From an uncultured Bacteroidota bacterium (GTDB taxonomy: Bacteria > Bacteroidota > Bacteroidia > Chitinophagales > Saprospiraceae), in NCBI GenBank assembly GCA_937872515.1, contig CALMSX010000023.1, positions 1 to 32,395 of the forward strand: a DNA stretch of 32,395 bases, in the 5' to 3' direction. Shown piece after piece: positions 23,884-32,332 of the stretch. The notes under the pieces are model-generated. The model had not been told where the DNA came from and did not search any database. It saw only the letters and a list, made by a program, of their open reading frames with translations. The translations under genes and the position numbers were made by a program. How positions within the stretch are numbered: position 1 is the stretch's first letter; the number at the start of each line of letters is the position of its first letter.

Positions 23884-24432
23884 ATGGTTTTCCAAAAAAA
23901 TAAGTTACAAGAATATTTAAATATAATTTCAAAGTTAAAGCTTAAGGACAGCTTTGGAGTTGCATTAGAAGGGGCAACCCTTCAGTTAAATGGTAATATT
24001 CGATTCACAATTAAAGGAAATTTGGCATTCGTAGTTCGTGAAGATAAAAAGTCTAGAGATTCTGAATATATAATCATTTGTCCCCATATTAATAAAGAGA
24101 CAGGTCGTATTATTAATACATTTTTTATTCAGTATTTTGTTTCAACTCCGGAGAAGAGTTTAAGTGATAGATTAATTTTTCCAGAAAGAACTTTGGATTC
24201 CTCATTTAAAATTTTTATTGAATCATATAATGGTGAACAAATAAAGGCCATTCAAATAATTACATCAAATTCATCACATCTGTTATTTGTATTGAGGACA
24301 AATATTCGATTTTGGTATTTAATAAATTTTGGTGATCATCTTGATTTGTTGATTTGTAATGATGATATTTCATCAGAGATACTTAATGCTTCTAATTTAG
24401 AATCAGAAGAAATTGAAATAATAGACTTATAG
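23884..24432 (+). CDS. Small cytosolic protein, candidate immunity protein
   Basis: 182 residues, no signal peptide or membrane helix, Asp/Glu- and Ile-rich, alternating strands (NIRFTIKGNLAFVVRED, EYIIICPHINKETGR, HLLFVLRTNIRFWYLINF). It starts 4 bp after the stop of the lipoprotein gene, so the two are translationally linked. No family is recognised. Small size, acidity and position fit an immunity protein for the upstream C-terminal domain; a chaperone or unrelated accessory protein is the alternative. Confidence 0.65.
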   Translation: MVFQKNKLQEYLNIISKLKLKDSFGVALEGATLQLNGNIRFTIKGNLAFVVREDKKSRDSEYIIICPHINKETGRIINTFFIQYFVSTPEKSLSDRLIFPERTLDSSFKIFIESYNGEQIKAIQIITSNSSHLLFVLRTNIRFWYLINFGDHLDLLICNDDISSEILNASNLESEEIEIIDL

Positions 24433-24550
24433 ATTACTATTGAAGCTAATACTCAAGGAACAAATTCTATTTTCATTGGGAAGAAATAAATGATATAAAT
24501 ATAAATAATGATGGGTCTAAGTATTAATATTTGAAAAATAGTGATCACTG

Positions 24551-24617
24551 GCTATAACAAGCGGTGACCACGCTATTCGCCCTAACGGGACGAACATCGG
24601 GTACCGCCGGACGTTTC
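24551..24617. repeat. Palindromic element, copy C (diverged)
   Basis: Starts GCTATAACAAGCGG, like copy D at 25612 (GCTATAACGGC). Arms GCGGTGACC (24561-24569) and GGGTACCGC (24599-24607) pair at 7 of 9 positions, with an inner CCC.TAA.CGGG stem. It lies directly before the membrane-protein frame at 24629. Confidence 0.45.
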
Positions 24618-24703
24618 AAAACAATTAAAGAACAACAAAAAAGTTAAAAATCGACAATCAAATAGTTATAAAAGGTGGTGCTTACAAAGACATTAAAAAA
24701 GCA

Positions 24704-25573
24704 TTGAGGCAATGGATTGATCTTTATTCAAAAGATTTGGAAGACGGGTTGACTTTTCAACTCTTTAATAATGACAGCGGTTACACTATAATTCAAGCAG
24801 ACTATAGACTTGACAATGAAAGCTTTTATTTTCTAATCAACTACTTGAAGTATCCTGAAAGTATTGAATACACGATTGACGTTGAAGGTTTCACGATAGG
24901 TAAAGACGACAACCAGCTTAAAGACAAAGCACTTTTAGTTTACATTTCTCCATCAGATGAGGAATATGATCACGTATTAGTGACAACTTCTGAAAATGAA
25001 AATTTTAAAGTGGACTTTGGCGGAAAAATAACGGAAACAAGTGAAGCAAAAATTTACAGACTTCCAAACAACTTAACATATGAAGCCATTGAAACCATTG
25101 TCATCGATAAAAGGATGAATATTGAAAAAGTATCCGAAGAAAGGACCGATATATTAGCTAAACGTTTCATAATTATTGCAGCCATTATAATTTCAGCATA
25201 TGTTTTGGCCTTCCTGATTTATAATCAAAGTGATAACTTCATGAAAGCAAATTATACAATTGCATTTGCAGTTTGGGGTTGGCTTGTATTTGACTATAAA
25301 ATCCTCCAAGTTGACAGGCTTTATTTAGGCTCGGTTGCACTTGCGCTAATGATATTTATTTATGGCTATGTTTTAGATCATGAATTTTCAGATGGCAATA
25401 AAGCAGATCTTGTTTCTATTGGGACAACCATGCCTATATTCTTTCTCTTGCTTCAAAGGCCGTTGAGATTTGCGTTTAAGGGAATTATGGGAAGGGAACC
25501 TGTTGTTGAAAAGCCAGTACCCTCTTTTGCTGACTTTGTATATTTTTTCATACTTTGGATGTCACCCTGTTAA
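24704..25573 (+). CDS. Membrane protein in a repeat-flanked cassette; start uncertain
   Basis: 289 residues if begun at TTG 24704. The frame is open upstream to 24629 and the extra residues (KLKIDNQIVIKGGAYKDIKK) look like genuine protein, so the true start may have been further left; no ATG, GTG or TTG exists there, so it has been lost by mutation or an unusual codon is used. Residues 1-150 form a soluble beta-rich domain. Hydrophobic helices follow at about 157-177, 184-201, 207-226 and 242-252. The C-terminus stops abruptly in a hydrophobic run (FFILWMSPC). I do not recognise the family. It sits between palindromic copies C and D. Confidence 0.6.
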   Translation: MRQWIDLYSKDLEDGLTFQLFNNDSGYTIIQADYRLDNESFYFLINYLKYPESIEYTIDVEGFTIGKDDNQLKDKALLVYISPSDEEYDHVLVTTSENENFKVDFGGKITETSEAKIYRLPNNLTYEAIETIVIDKRMNIEKVSEERTDILAKRFIIIAAIIISAYVLAFLIYNQSDNFMKANYTIAFAVWGWLVFDYKILQVDRLYLGSVALALMIFIYGYVLDHEFSDGNKADLVSIGTTMPIFFLLLQRPLRFAFKGIMGREPVVEKPVPSFADFVYFFILWMSPC

Positions 25574-25611
25574 TTCCGGCCTATTACTTTGAGTAATGAC
25601 AAGAGAAACGC

Positions 25612-25779
25612 GCTATAACGGCAACTACCCAAAAGTGGTACTTCATTGGTTAAATCAAGTTTTGTGTTTCTATCAAAGATTCTACTTGGGTGACAGTGAA
25701 TTGTTTTCTCCCGTTAGGGTGAGACAGGTTCGAAACCTGCCTGGCCGACTGGTAGGTCAGCCACTACGCCAAGCGACAA
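25612..25779. repeat. Palindromic element, copy D
   Basis: Begins GCTATAACGGCAACTACCC and continues GTGG...TTGGTTAAATCAA, comparable with the left half of copy A (GTGGTTAATTGAA). Its right end CAGCCACTACGCCAAGCGAC (25758-25777) is nearly the right arm of copy A (CCGCCACTGCGCCAAGCGCC, 127-146). The interior carries an inverted CAGGTTCGAAACCTG (25725-25739) that resembles a tRNA T-arm but has no tRNA around it. Direct orientation relative to A, B and C. Confidence 0.6.
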
Positions 25780-25830
25780 AATGGAAATTCCAGCATGAAC
25801 ATTCAACTACCCAAACAATACAATACACCA

Positions 25831-26526
25831 ATGATGACCAGACTAATTTACATTTGCCATTTTGCTGTGCTGCTTAACTTTTTGGCAAGTTGCAACGAAC
25901 AGACAAATAATACTAAACAGAAAGTGTCCAATAGTCCAGCTAAAAACACAATATTGGTTGGCGGTGGATGCGAAGGATGCGAAATGATGTATGTTGGAAT
26001 GCCTACTCACATATCATCTGTAGATACCAGCTCAGGTTGGAAGGAGAAAGGACAAAAATTATTGATTACGGGTACAGTTTTTCAACTTGACGGGAAAACA
26101 CCTGCAGCCGATGTTATCATTTATTACTGGCAGACAGACAATAATGGATACTATTCACCCAAACAGGGAATGGACGAAAAAGCAAAACACCATGGTCACA
26201 TTCGGGGCTGGGTAAAGTCAGATGAAAAGGGTAGATACTCCATTTACACCATCAAACCTGCACCCTATCCTAATGAAAACATTCCGGCACACATTCATAT
26301 CTCTATCAAAGAACCCAACATTGGCAACGAATATTATATTGATGATTTGGTTTTTGATGATGATCCATTGTTGACAGGCGATAATAGAAAAGCACTTGAA
26401 AACCGGGGAGGTAGTGGAATTTTAAAAGTTTTAATCTCCAAAGATTTACAAATTGCCGAGCACAATATTATTTTAGGACTGAATGTTCCTAATTATCCAG
26501 GAAAAAAGGAAAGTGAAACTCAGTAA
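25831..26526 (+). CDS. Lipoprotein intradiol ring-cleavage dioxygenase-like protein
   Basis: 231 residues from the ATG at 25831. I chose it over 25795 because it gives a lipoprotein signal (MMTRLIYICHFAVLLNFLAS, Cys21). The dioxygenase beta-sandwich has LLITGTVFQLDGKTPAADV at about 78-96, then iron ligands in order: Tyr in WQTDNNGYY (Tyr107 or 108), Tyr146 in PAPYP, and His154/His156 in PAHIHISI. These are the four Fe(III) ligands of protocatechuate/catechol-type enzymes, so metal binding is likely, though the usual catechol substrate is not established for surface-anchored members. A CEGCE motif (47-51) precedes the domain. The gene begins after copy D. Confidence 0.9.
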   Translation: MMTRLIYICHFAVLLNFLASCNEQTNNTKQKVSNSPAKNTILVGGGCEGCEMMYVGMPTHISSVDTSSGWKEKGQKLLITGTVFQLDGKTPAADVIIYYWQTDNNGYYSPKQGMDEKAKHHGHIRGWVKSDEKGRYSIYTIKPAPYPNENIPAHIHISIKEPNIGNEYYIDDLVFDDDPLLTGDNRKALENRGGSGILKVLISKDLQIAEHNIILGLNVPNYPGKKESETQ

Positions 26527-26559
26527 GGGCTAAAAATTGGTGAAGACAATCCTTCATTT

Positions 26560-26931
26560 ATGCCGTATCACGCTTTTGGTCCAGACAAAGGGATGCAAGT
26601 ACGGACGTTTTCATGGAATCATAATTGGCTGATGTCAAATTTCATTTGTCCGGATATCATTGGGTTAATGTCTCAATATAATTCATTTCCATGGGATGGG
26701 GGTAATTATAAAATGAATGATGATGGCACAACTACAAAAATACTACCGGACAATAGAAATTGCGAAGAAATAGCATATGAAATTGTAAATGTTAAAGTGA
26801 TGGAAGAAATGGAAGTAGATGATTTTTACAAAGGAGTGGTAAACAAGTTGAAAATGAATCAAAGTAGCGGTCATAGATATAATTTCATGGTAGAAAGCCC
26901 AGTACCAGGCTCCTATTTTGGGAGTAATTGA
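26560..26931 (+). CDS. Orphan 123-residue protein, possibly a gene fragment
   Basis: Begins MPYHAFGPDKGMQVRTFSW and ends VPGSYFGSN, rich in Trp, Phe and Asn; no signal peptide and no domain I can identify. It starts 33 bp after the dioxygenase stop and in the same reading frame, and the intervening codons are open (after the TAA). This could be read-through debris, a remnant of a larger gene that lost its N-terminus, or a small real gene. Followed by a terminator-like hairpin at 26942. Confidence 0.4.
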   Translation: MPYHAFGPDKGMQVRTFSWNHNWLMSNFICPDIIGLMSQYNSFPWDGGNYKMNDDGTTTKILPDNRNCEEIAYEIVNVKVMEEMEVDDFYKGVVNKLKMNQSSGHRYNFMVESPVPGSYFGSN

Positions 26932-26941
26932 AGCAAGTGAG

Positions 26942-26976
26942 AACTATCTGATTTTTTGGTAGTTTAATTTTTTTAA
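26942..26976 (+). terminator. Candidate rho-independent terminator
   Basis: AACTATC (26942-26948), a loop TGATTTTTT (with G.T pairing allowed), GGTAGTT (26958-26964), then TAATTTTTTT. The stem is AT-rich and weak, but the U-run is good and the place, just after the fragment gene and before the lipoprotein at 27004, is suitable. Confidence 0.45.
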
Positions 26977-27003
26977 TAATTTAGTATTTTAAAAAAAATA
27001 TTT

Positions 27004-27915
27004 ATGAAGATCTTTTATTTTATAGTATTGAGTTTATGCTTAAAAAGTTGTACTGAAACTATTAGCATTAATAACGAAATTTCAAAGCAACATATTTATG
27101 TAATCAACACTGATTGTTATTTAATACCCCCGAAAGATGCTAAAGAGACTCGAGAATATAGTGGCTTTCAAGATAAAGGATTTGAATGGAGTATCCAGGT
27201 TAAAAAGGAGAAGATGGAGATGAGTTATTTTGAGAAACTTTATTCATCTCAGAACTTACATAAAACCGATAGGGAACTGATTGAATGTGAAGATGTGCTA
27301 TACGGTAATAAATTTAAAGGATTTTTTGTAAAGCATAAAAGTACACCTAGACGACAGCACGGTTATGGCCTAGTGCTTGATTGTATTGACTATCGAGTGC
27401 ATGTGAATGCCTGGATTCGAGATCGTTCGCTAGATAAATATCAAACGGATGTTATCAACTCTATGTTTACACTTTACATTGCAGATCCAAAGAGTATAGA
27501 TGTCGCTATGAATATTCCATTTACCGTCGAAACCAATAAACTAAAGTTTGTATCTATCGATGAAAATGGTGATTATGTCTATGAGAAATCTTTGAGTGAT
27601 GAAAGCAATTTTAAACTCATACTTTACCATGATACTTCTATCTTAGATTTATCAAATAGTACCGAATATTTTTTCAATTCAAAATTAGGCGAAGATTATT
27701 TTAAAATAGGTTCAAAGTTAATTGATTCAACTCTGTTTACTAAATATACTTTAATAGAAGCTGTGAACAGAAGTAAGACAAAAAAAGTTATTGTGGGATA
27801 CAATAAAATTAACATAGATAAAAGGTATTATTTTACAGCGGAATACGATTCGAATTTTAAAAGTAATGATTCACTGGTCTATAGTATTGCTGAAAATATT
27901 AAATATTATAAATAA
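27004..27915 (+). CDS. Hypothetical lipoprotein
   Basis: 303 residues. Signal MKIFYFIVLSLCLKSC with Cys16 as likely lipid-attachment site (Lys at -2 is unusual). The mature part is mixed alpha/beta with Asp/Lys-rich patches (KYQTDVINSMFTLYI, VNRSKTKKVIVGYNK) and no motif I recognise. A short AT-rich region with possible promoter character precedes the ATG; the convergent response regulator follows after 42 bp. Function unknown. Confidence 0.75.
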   Translation: MKIFYFIVLSLCLKSCTETISINNEISKQHIYVINTDCYLIPPKDAKETREYSGFQDKGFEWSIQVKKEKMEMSYFEKLYSSQNLHKTDRELIECEDVLYGNKFKGFFVKHKSTPRRQHGYGLVLDCIDYRVHVNAWIRDRSLDKYQTDVINSMFTLYIADPKSIDVAMNIPFTVETNKLKFVSIDENGDYVYEKSLSDESNFKLILYHDTSILDLSNSTEYFFNSKLGEDYFKIGSKLIDSTLFTKYTLIEAVNRSKTKKVIVGYNKINIDKRYYFTAEYDSNFKSNDSLVYSIAENIKYYK

Positions 27916-27957
27916 TGTTAATTCAATAGATTTTGTATATAATCATTAATTCCTTCT

Positions 27958-28716
27958 TCACCCCCCCAACCACTCCCTAAACTCCCTTGCTCTTTCTCTG
28001 GCTACGATGGTTTCGGTTTTGTGGTCGGGTTGTAGGGTGAGGAGGTAGCGACCGTTGGGGTATTGTTCTATCTTAAGGATGGCGTTGTGTTTGACCAGCA
28101 TGCCGCGGTTGATGCGGAAGTATTCGTGGGTGGGTAGTTCTTTTTGGAGTTGATCGAGGGTGGCATCCCAGAGGTATCTTTTGCCCATGCGTGTGACGAG
28201 GAAGGTGCATCCTTCTTCGGCGTAAAAGTAGGCGATGTCGGTGGTGGGGATGACTACGAGCTGGTTGCCGTGGCGGAGGGTGAAGTTGGTTTTGGTATTG
28301 GATGCTTTGAGAAGGGAATGTACGCCTTCGTGTTGGGTTGTGCTGTCTGTTCTTTTGCCGGTGAAGGTTATGAACTTTTGGAGGGCCAGTTGTAGGTCTT
28401 CGGGATCGATGGGTTTTAATAAATAATCAATGCTGTAGAGTTTAAAGGCTTCGAGGGCAAACTCGTCGTAGGCGGTGGTGAAGATGACGGGGATGGTGGT
28501 TTGGGATTCGAGCAGGGCTTCGATGCTGAGGCCGTCGCCCAGGCGGATATCGCAGAGCAGCAGATCGATGGCAGGTTGACTAGCCAGGTAGGCCTTTGTT
28601 TTGGCGGCACTGTCGCAATGGGCCACCACCTCGGTTTTGATTTCGCAGTCGCCCAGCAATCGTTTGAGGCGATTGGCAGCGGGTAATTCATCTTCAATGA
28701 GGACCAGACGGATCAT
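27958..28716 (-). CDS. LytTR-family response regulator
   Basis: 252 residues from the ATG at 28716 (start chosen because MIRLVLIEDE is the canonical beta-1 and the ATG overlaps the kinase stop in ATGA; the 28752 start would add 12 unneeded residues). Receiver domain 1-120: acidic pocket E8/D9, phospho-acceptor Asp56 in LLCDIRLGDG, Thr80-Thr81 and Lys101 in DYLLKPID. LytTR DNA-binding domain about 147-250, including FTLRHGNQLVVIP, YFYAEEGCTFLV, EYFRINRGMLV and YPNGRYLLTL. It binds promoter direct repeats when phosphorylated by the kinase encoded just upstream. Intact, unlike the two fossils at 15080 and 17285. Confidence 0.95.
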   Translation of the reverse strand: MIRLVLIEDELPAANRLKRLLGDCEIKTEVVAHCDSAAKTKAYLASQPAIDLLLCDIRLGDGLSIEALLESQTTIPVIFTTAYDEFALEAFKLYSIDYLLKPIDPEDLQLALQKFITFTGKRTDSTTQHEGVHSLLKASNTKTNFTLRHGNQLVVIPTTDIAYFYAEEGCTFLVTRMGKRYLWDATLDQLQKELPTHEYFRINRGMLVKHNAILKIEQYPNGRYLLTLQPDHKTETIVARERAREFREWLGG

Positions 28717-29792
28717 TTGACGATTTCTTTGGAGACCAACAGGGGCAGGCACACCTTAAACTTACCTCCTTCCTGGTGGGTGGTAACAGGCTGGGTGGTA
28801 AAAAAGGCGTACCGGCGTTGGATGTTTTTAAGGCCGAGGCCCGGAGAATCGATGATGCCGGGTTTGGTTAAGATGTTGTTGTCTACGCATAGATAGTCAC
28901 CCTGATTACTAATATACATGTGGATGGTCAAAGGCTGGTCTGCGGTGGCTGCATTGTGTTTTACACAGTTTTCGATTACGATCTGTAAGCCCAAGGGCAC
29001 CACGTATCGCGTCAGGGCCTCTTGCGGTATCTCTTCCACAAATTGAATGGCTTCGCCAAACCGCTCTTTTAATAAAAACTGATAGGCGCCGATGTATTTT
29101 AATTCCTGGCTCAAGAGGGTCAGCGTTTCTCCGCTTTCATCGAGCATGTGTCGGTACACCATGGCCATTTTTAATACGTATTGTTCTGCCTTTTGGGCAT
29201 CTTCATAAATCAGCTGGCTGAGAGTGTTGAGGCTGTTGAAAAGAAAGTGCGGATTGATCTGTGCCCGCAAGCCGGCAAGCTGCGACAAGGTGTTATCCCG
29301 CAACAGCTTTTCCTTTTCCAGGGCGTGTTTACCAATTTTGACCGCCAGGTAGAGGCTTTCATAAAAACTCATGATCAGCAGGGTAAAAACCAGGCTGGTG
29401 ATGGACTTTACCACAAAGTTGGGCGATTCCTTGTCGGCGGTAAGGGGATCTGCAATGAGCATCAGGAAGCCAGAAAGCACCAGGTCCAGTACAAAAAAAC
29501 CTAGGATGCCCAACAGCGAGGTGAAGATTTGCCGCTTTTTCACCTCGTGGTCACCGGGCATCTTACAGATTAAATACACAAAGGCCTGGCGGAAGGCGAT
29601 CCAGAAAAAGAAGGTATAATACAGACTTACGCCGTAACATACCAGCGGTGAGGCCTTGTCATCACTAAAAATATCTGCGCCAAAAAGGATGATCTCCACC
29701 ATTAAGGCAATGACGGGGATGCCGATCAACAGGAAGGGTCGGTCGTCAAAACCTACGATGGACTTATTGGATTTAAGGAGTGTTAAACGCAT
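28713..29792 (-). CDS. LytS-type sensor histidine kinase
   Basis: 359 residues. The N-terminal membrane domain has four hydrophobic helices (about 20-38, 52-75, 92-112 and 131-150). His_kinase domain: phospho-acceptor His182 in INPHFLFNSLN, N-box PLGLQIVIENCVKHN (267-280) with Asn275, VDNN at 303-306 and GLGLKNI at 318-324. It autophosphorylates and passes phosphate to Asp56 of the regulator, with which it overlaps by 4 bp. It follows the TonB-dependent receptor gene on the same strand after 69 bp, so the ligand may relate to that receptor's cargo or to envelope stress; this is inference. Confidence 0.93.
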   Translation of the reverse strand: MRLTLLKSNKSIVGFDDRPFLLIGIPVIALMVEIILFGADIFSDDKASPLVCYGVSLYYTFFFWIAFRQAFVYLICKMPGDHEVKKRQIFTSLLGILGFFVLDLVLSGFLMLIADPLTADKESPNFVVKSITSLVFTLLIMSFYESLYLAVKIGKHALEKEKLLRDNTLSQLAGLRAQINPHFLFNSLNTLSQLIYEDAQKAEQYVLKMAMVYRHMLDESGETLTLLSQELKYIGAYQFLLKERFGEAIQFVEEIPQEALTRYVVPLGLQIVIENCVKHNAATADQPLTIHMYISNQGDYLCVDNNILTKPGIIDSPGLGLKNIQRRYAFFTTQPVTTHQEGGKFKVCLPLLVSKEIVK

Positions 29793-29861
29793 CTTGTGTT
29801 GACAAAAATACTAAATGAACCGAACTTTTTTTCCACCATGCCTGCCCATACTCTATCTGTT

Positions 29862-32240
29862 TTAGAACTGAACCCTCCACAAAATATCCGGAAAGAAGCC
29901 AATCTGGTACACCGTGCCGATCCGACCGGCACTGGCATTGTATCGCTTTATAAAGACGTTTTGGTGGTTGGTCAGATTTTGGAAGTCCATGGCAAAATAC
30001 TGGCTCCATCCCTTTCTGTTGGTCCTTACCCCAATCTTAAGATCCAGCCTGAGGTAGGGGCTGAGTTTTTCGGTAAAGGCCTTGTCTTGCTGCAGTACTT
30101 CTTTGCCCGCCAGCTGTGATGCCGTGAGGTCGATGGGGGTCACGTATCTTCCTCCCGCCGCAGTAAATTTCATATCCGTGGTGAGCATCCATTTTGGGTT
30201 GATCTTCCACTCCTTGCCACACAAGGCATTGATCACATATTCATTGTTGAACGTGGTGTTTCTTTCGATGTCATCACTGCCCTTGTACTTACTTTGAAAT
30301 AGCGAGGTGGTGAAGAGGGCATAGTAAGATTGGCTGAAAAATTTTTCAACCGTGAGTTCCACCCCATAGTTGCGACCCGTACCCTCGTTGACCAGATGAG
30401 AGATTTGAGGGAAGACAAAATCAGCTCCGGCATTCAGCAGAGAAAACGAAGAAGCCGCCCTTTCCACAGGTACGTTGTAAAGGGATTGGTAATAGGTTTC
30501 GGTCTTAATTCTCCAGTCCTTATTGGGCTTGTATTCATAGCCCAGCACAAAATGATGGGAGCGGGTGAAATCGAGGTTTCGATTAGAAGCTACGAAGTTT
30601 TGTTGGTCATCCGGAATGAGCAAAAAGAAGACGGGCAGGGGTTGGAGTTGGCTGTGCAGGCCGTAGCCCAGGTTAAAGGCTGAGGTGGTACTCACGGTGT
30701 AGTTGATGCCCAGCCTGGGTTCCAGGGCAAAGTTGGAGGTCTGGGTGTGGAGTTGGCCATGAAGGCCCACTACGTAGGTGAGATGGTCACTGCCCTTGAT
30801 CTTTAGATTGGCATAAGGCTCTACGGTGGTGACATTGCCATTGATGTTACGGATGCGCAGTAGATCGGTCTGTCCGTCCTGGTCAAAGTCGAAGCCCAGA
30901 CCTCGGTCATCCACGGTGGATATGAGCTGGCGGTTGTCAAGGGTAAGACCCAATTTACTGCTGATTTTAGCACTGAATTTGGAAGTGAGATAACTGTGCA
31001 GGGTCAGGCGGTGGATGTCATCATTGACATCGGTATTTCTAAATGAAGAAGAGTAGGTGGTGTCTCTGTATTTATCTTCGGTAAAAGTGTTTTGTGATTT
31101 GGAATACGCCAGGGTGGTTCTCACGTAGTGGTGATCGTTGATCATGTAGGTGTGTTTCAGTCCTCCCAGGTAGAGCGCAGAAGTAGCCTTAGAGTCTGCA
31201 TCTTTGGAAGCAAAAAAATCTTCGGCATCGAGTTCTCTGCCAATGAAGTTGATGTTGCTACCGGCCCCAATACCAAAGATTTTGAAGTTGCCCAGCTTTG
31301 ATTTGCCAAGGTCTATGTTAAAAGAGAGGTCCTGGTAGTTGGGTGTGGCATTGGTGCCAAAATTGAGGTTGAACTTTTCAGCCAGCTGCACAAAAGAGTA
31401 TCGGTAACTGAGGAGGAATGACTTGTCCTTATTTTTGCCCAAAGGCCCTTCCACCATGGCTTCCAGTCCACTGAAGGCAGCTAGCTGTAGGGTGGTTTCA
31501 AACTTGTCTTTGTTGCCATTGCGAAAGCCCACATCAAAGACCCCTGACAGTGCATTGCCATACTCCGCCGGAAAGGCCGAGGTGAGGAAGTCTGAATTTT
31601 TGAGCAGGTTGGTATTGAGCGCACTCACGGGTCCACCGGTAGTGCCCAGCGTAGAAAAGTGATTGGGATTGGGTATGGGTATGCCTTCGAGTCGCCACAA
31701 GATGCCGGCAGGGCTATTGCCTCGCACCACGATGTCGTTGCGGTTGTCATTGGCCGCAGCCACCCCTGCAAAATTGCTGACCAGTCGGCTGGCATCATTT
31801 CTACCGCCACTGTAACGGGTCACCTCCTCGAGAGAAAATGTGCGTGCCGAGATGGTAGCCATTTCATTGATGGCCTTGTCTTTATCCGCCGTGGCTACGA
31901 TCACCGCCTCTTCCAGTACAATGCCCTCTTCCATGACCACATCCATTTCCGTTTCCTTGCCCGAAGTGATCAGCACATTGGGCAGAGTCACGGCCTTGTA
32001 TCCCGTGTATGAAAACTCGAGCTGGTACCTGCCTGCCGCCATGCCTTTGATGTAAAAGTGTCCGTCGGCATCCGTCACTGTGCCCGTGATCACAGCATCC
32101 TGCAGCTTTACGGTGACTGTAGCCCCGATGAGGCCCTGTTCCGTAACATTGTCTCTGACCCAGCCCTTGATGGCAGATTCCTGGGCGTTGAGGATGAGTA
32201 AAAAGAAAAATAGTAAGCCTAATAAGATATATTTTCTCAT
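29862..32240 (-). CDS. TonB-dependent receptor with carboxypeptidase-regulatory-like domain
   Basis: 792 residues from the ATG at 32240 (MRKYILLGLLFFFLLILNAQ is the signal peptide; an ATG 7 codons earlier is less likely). CarboxypepD_reg-like domain about 22-105 (IKGWVRDNVTEQGLIGATV, GTVTDADGHFYIKGMAAGRY), a TonB box/plug about 110-230 (DIVVRGNSPAGILWRLEG, FPAEYGNALSGVFDV), then a long beta-barrel with many aromatic strand ends and C-terminal VQF. It imports a substrate, often a siderophore, glycan or peptide; which one cannot be told. It is the first gene of the probable minus-strand operon with the kinase and regulator. Confidence 0.92.
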   Translation of the reverse strand: MRKYILLGLLFFFLLILNAQESAIKGWVRDNVTEQGLIGATVTVKLQDAVITGTVTDADGHFYIKGMAAGRYQLEFSYTGYKAVTLPNVLITSGKETEMDVVMEEGIVLEEAVIVATADKDKAINEMATISARTFSLEEVTRYSGGRNDASRLVSNFAGVAAANDNRNDIVVRGNSPAGILWRLEGIPIPNPNHFSTLGTTGGPVSALNTNLLKNSDFLTSAFPAEYGNALSGVFDVGFRNGNKDKFETTLQLAAFSGLEAMVEGPLGKNKDKSFLLSYRYSFVQLAEKFNLNFGTNATPNYQDLSFNIDLGKSKLGNFKIFGIGAGSNINFIGRELDAEDFFASKDADSKATSALYLGGLKHTYMINDHHYVRTTLAYSKSQNTFTEDKYRDTTYSSSFRNTDVNDDIHRLTLHSYLTSKFSAKISSKLGLTLDNRQLISTVDDRGLGFDFDQDGQTDLLRIRNINGNVTTVEPYANLKIKGSDHLTYVVGLHGQLHTQTSNFALEPRLGINYTVSTTSAFNLGYGLHSQLQPLPVFFLLIPDDQQNFVASNRNLDFTRSHHFVLGYEYKPNKDWRIKTETYYQSLYNVPVERAASSFSLLNAGADFVFPQISHLVNEGTGRNYGVELTVEKFFSQSYYALFTTSLFQSKYKGSDDIERNTTFNNEYVINALCGKEWKINPKWMLTTDMKFTAAGGRYVTPIDLTASQLAGKEVLQQDKAFTEKLSPYLRLDLKIGVRTNRKGWSQYFAMDFQNLTNHQNVFIKRYNASAGRIGTVYQIGFFPDILWRVQF

Positions 32241-32332
32241 GATTTTGATTTTGTTGTACAAAGGTGGGTACTGTGGGTAAGATGGGCAAGGGGAAAAGGA
32301 TGAATTGTTGATTTATAGGGGTGAGGTGTTTG

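Noticed and set aside
25720..25745. tRNA-like T-arm (GGTTCGAAACC)
   Set aside because: No acceptor, D or anticodon arms around it; it is a short palindrome inside copy D.
25596..25877. 93-codon + frame
   Set aside because: Lies across palindromic copy D and into the start of the dioxygenase gene in another frame.
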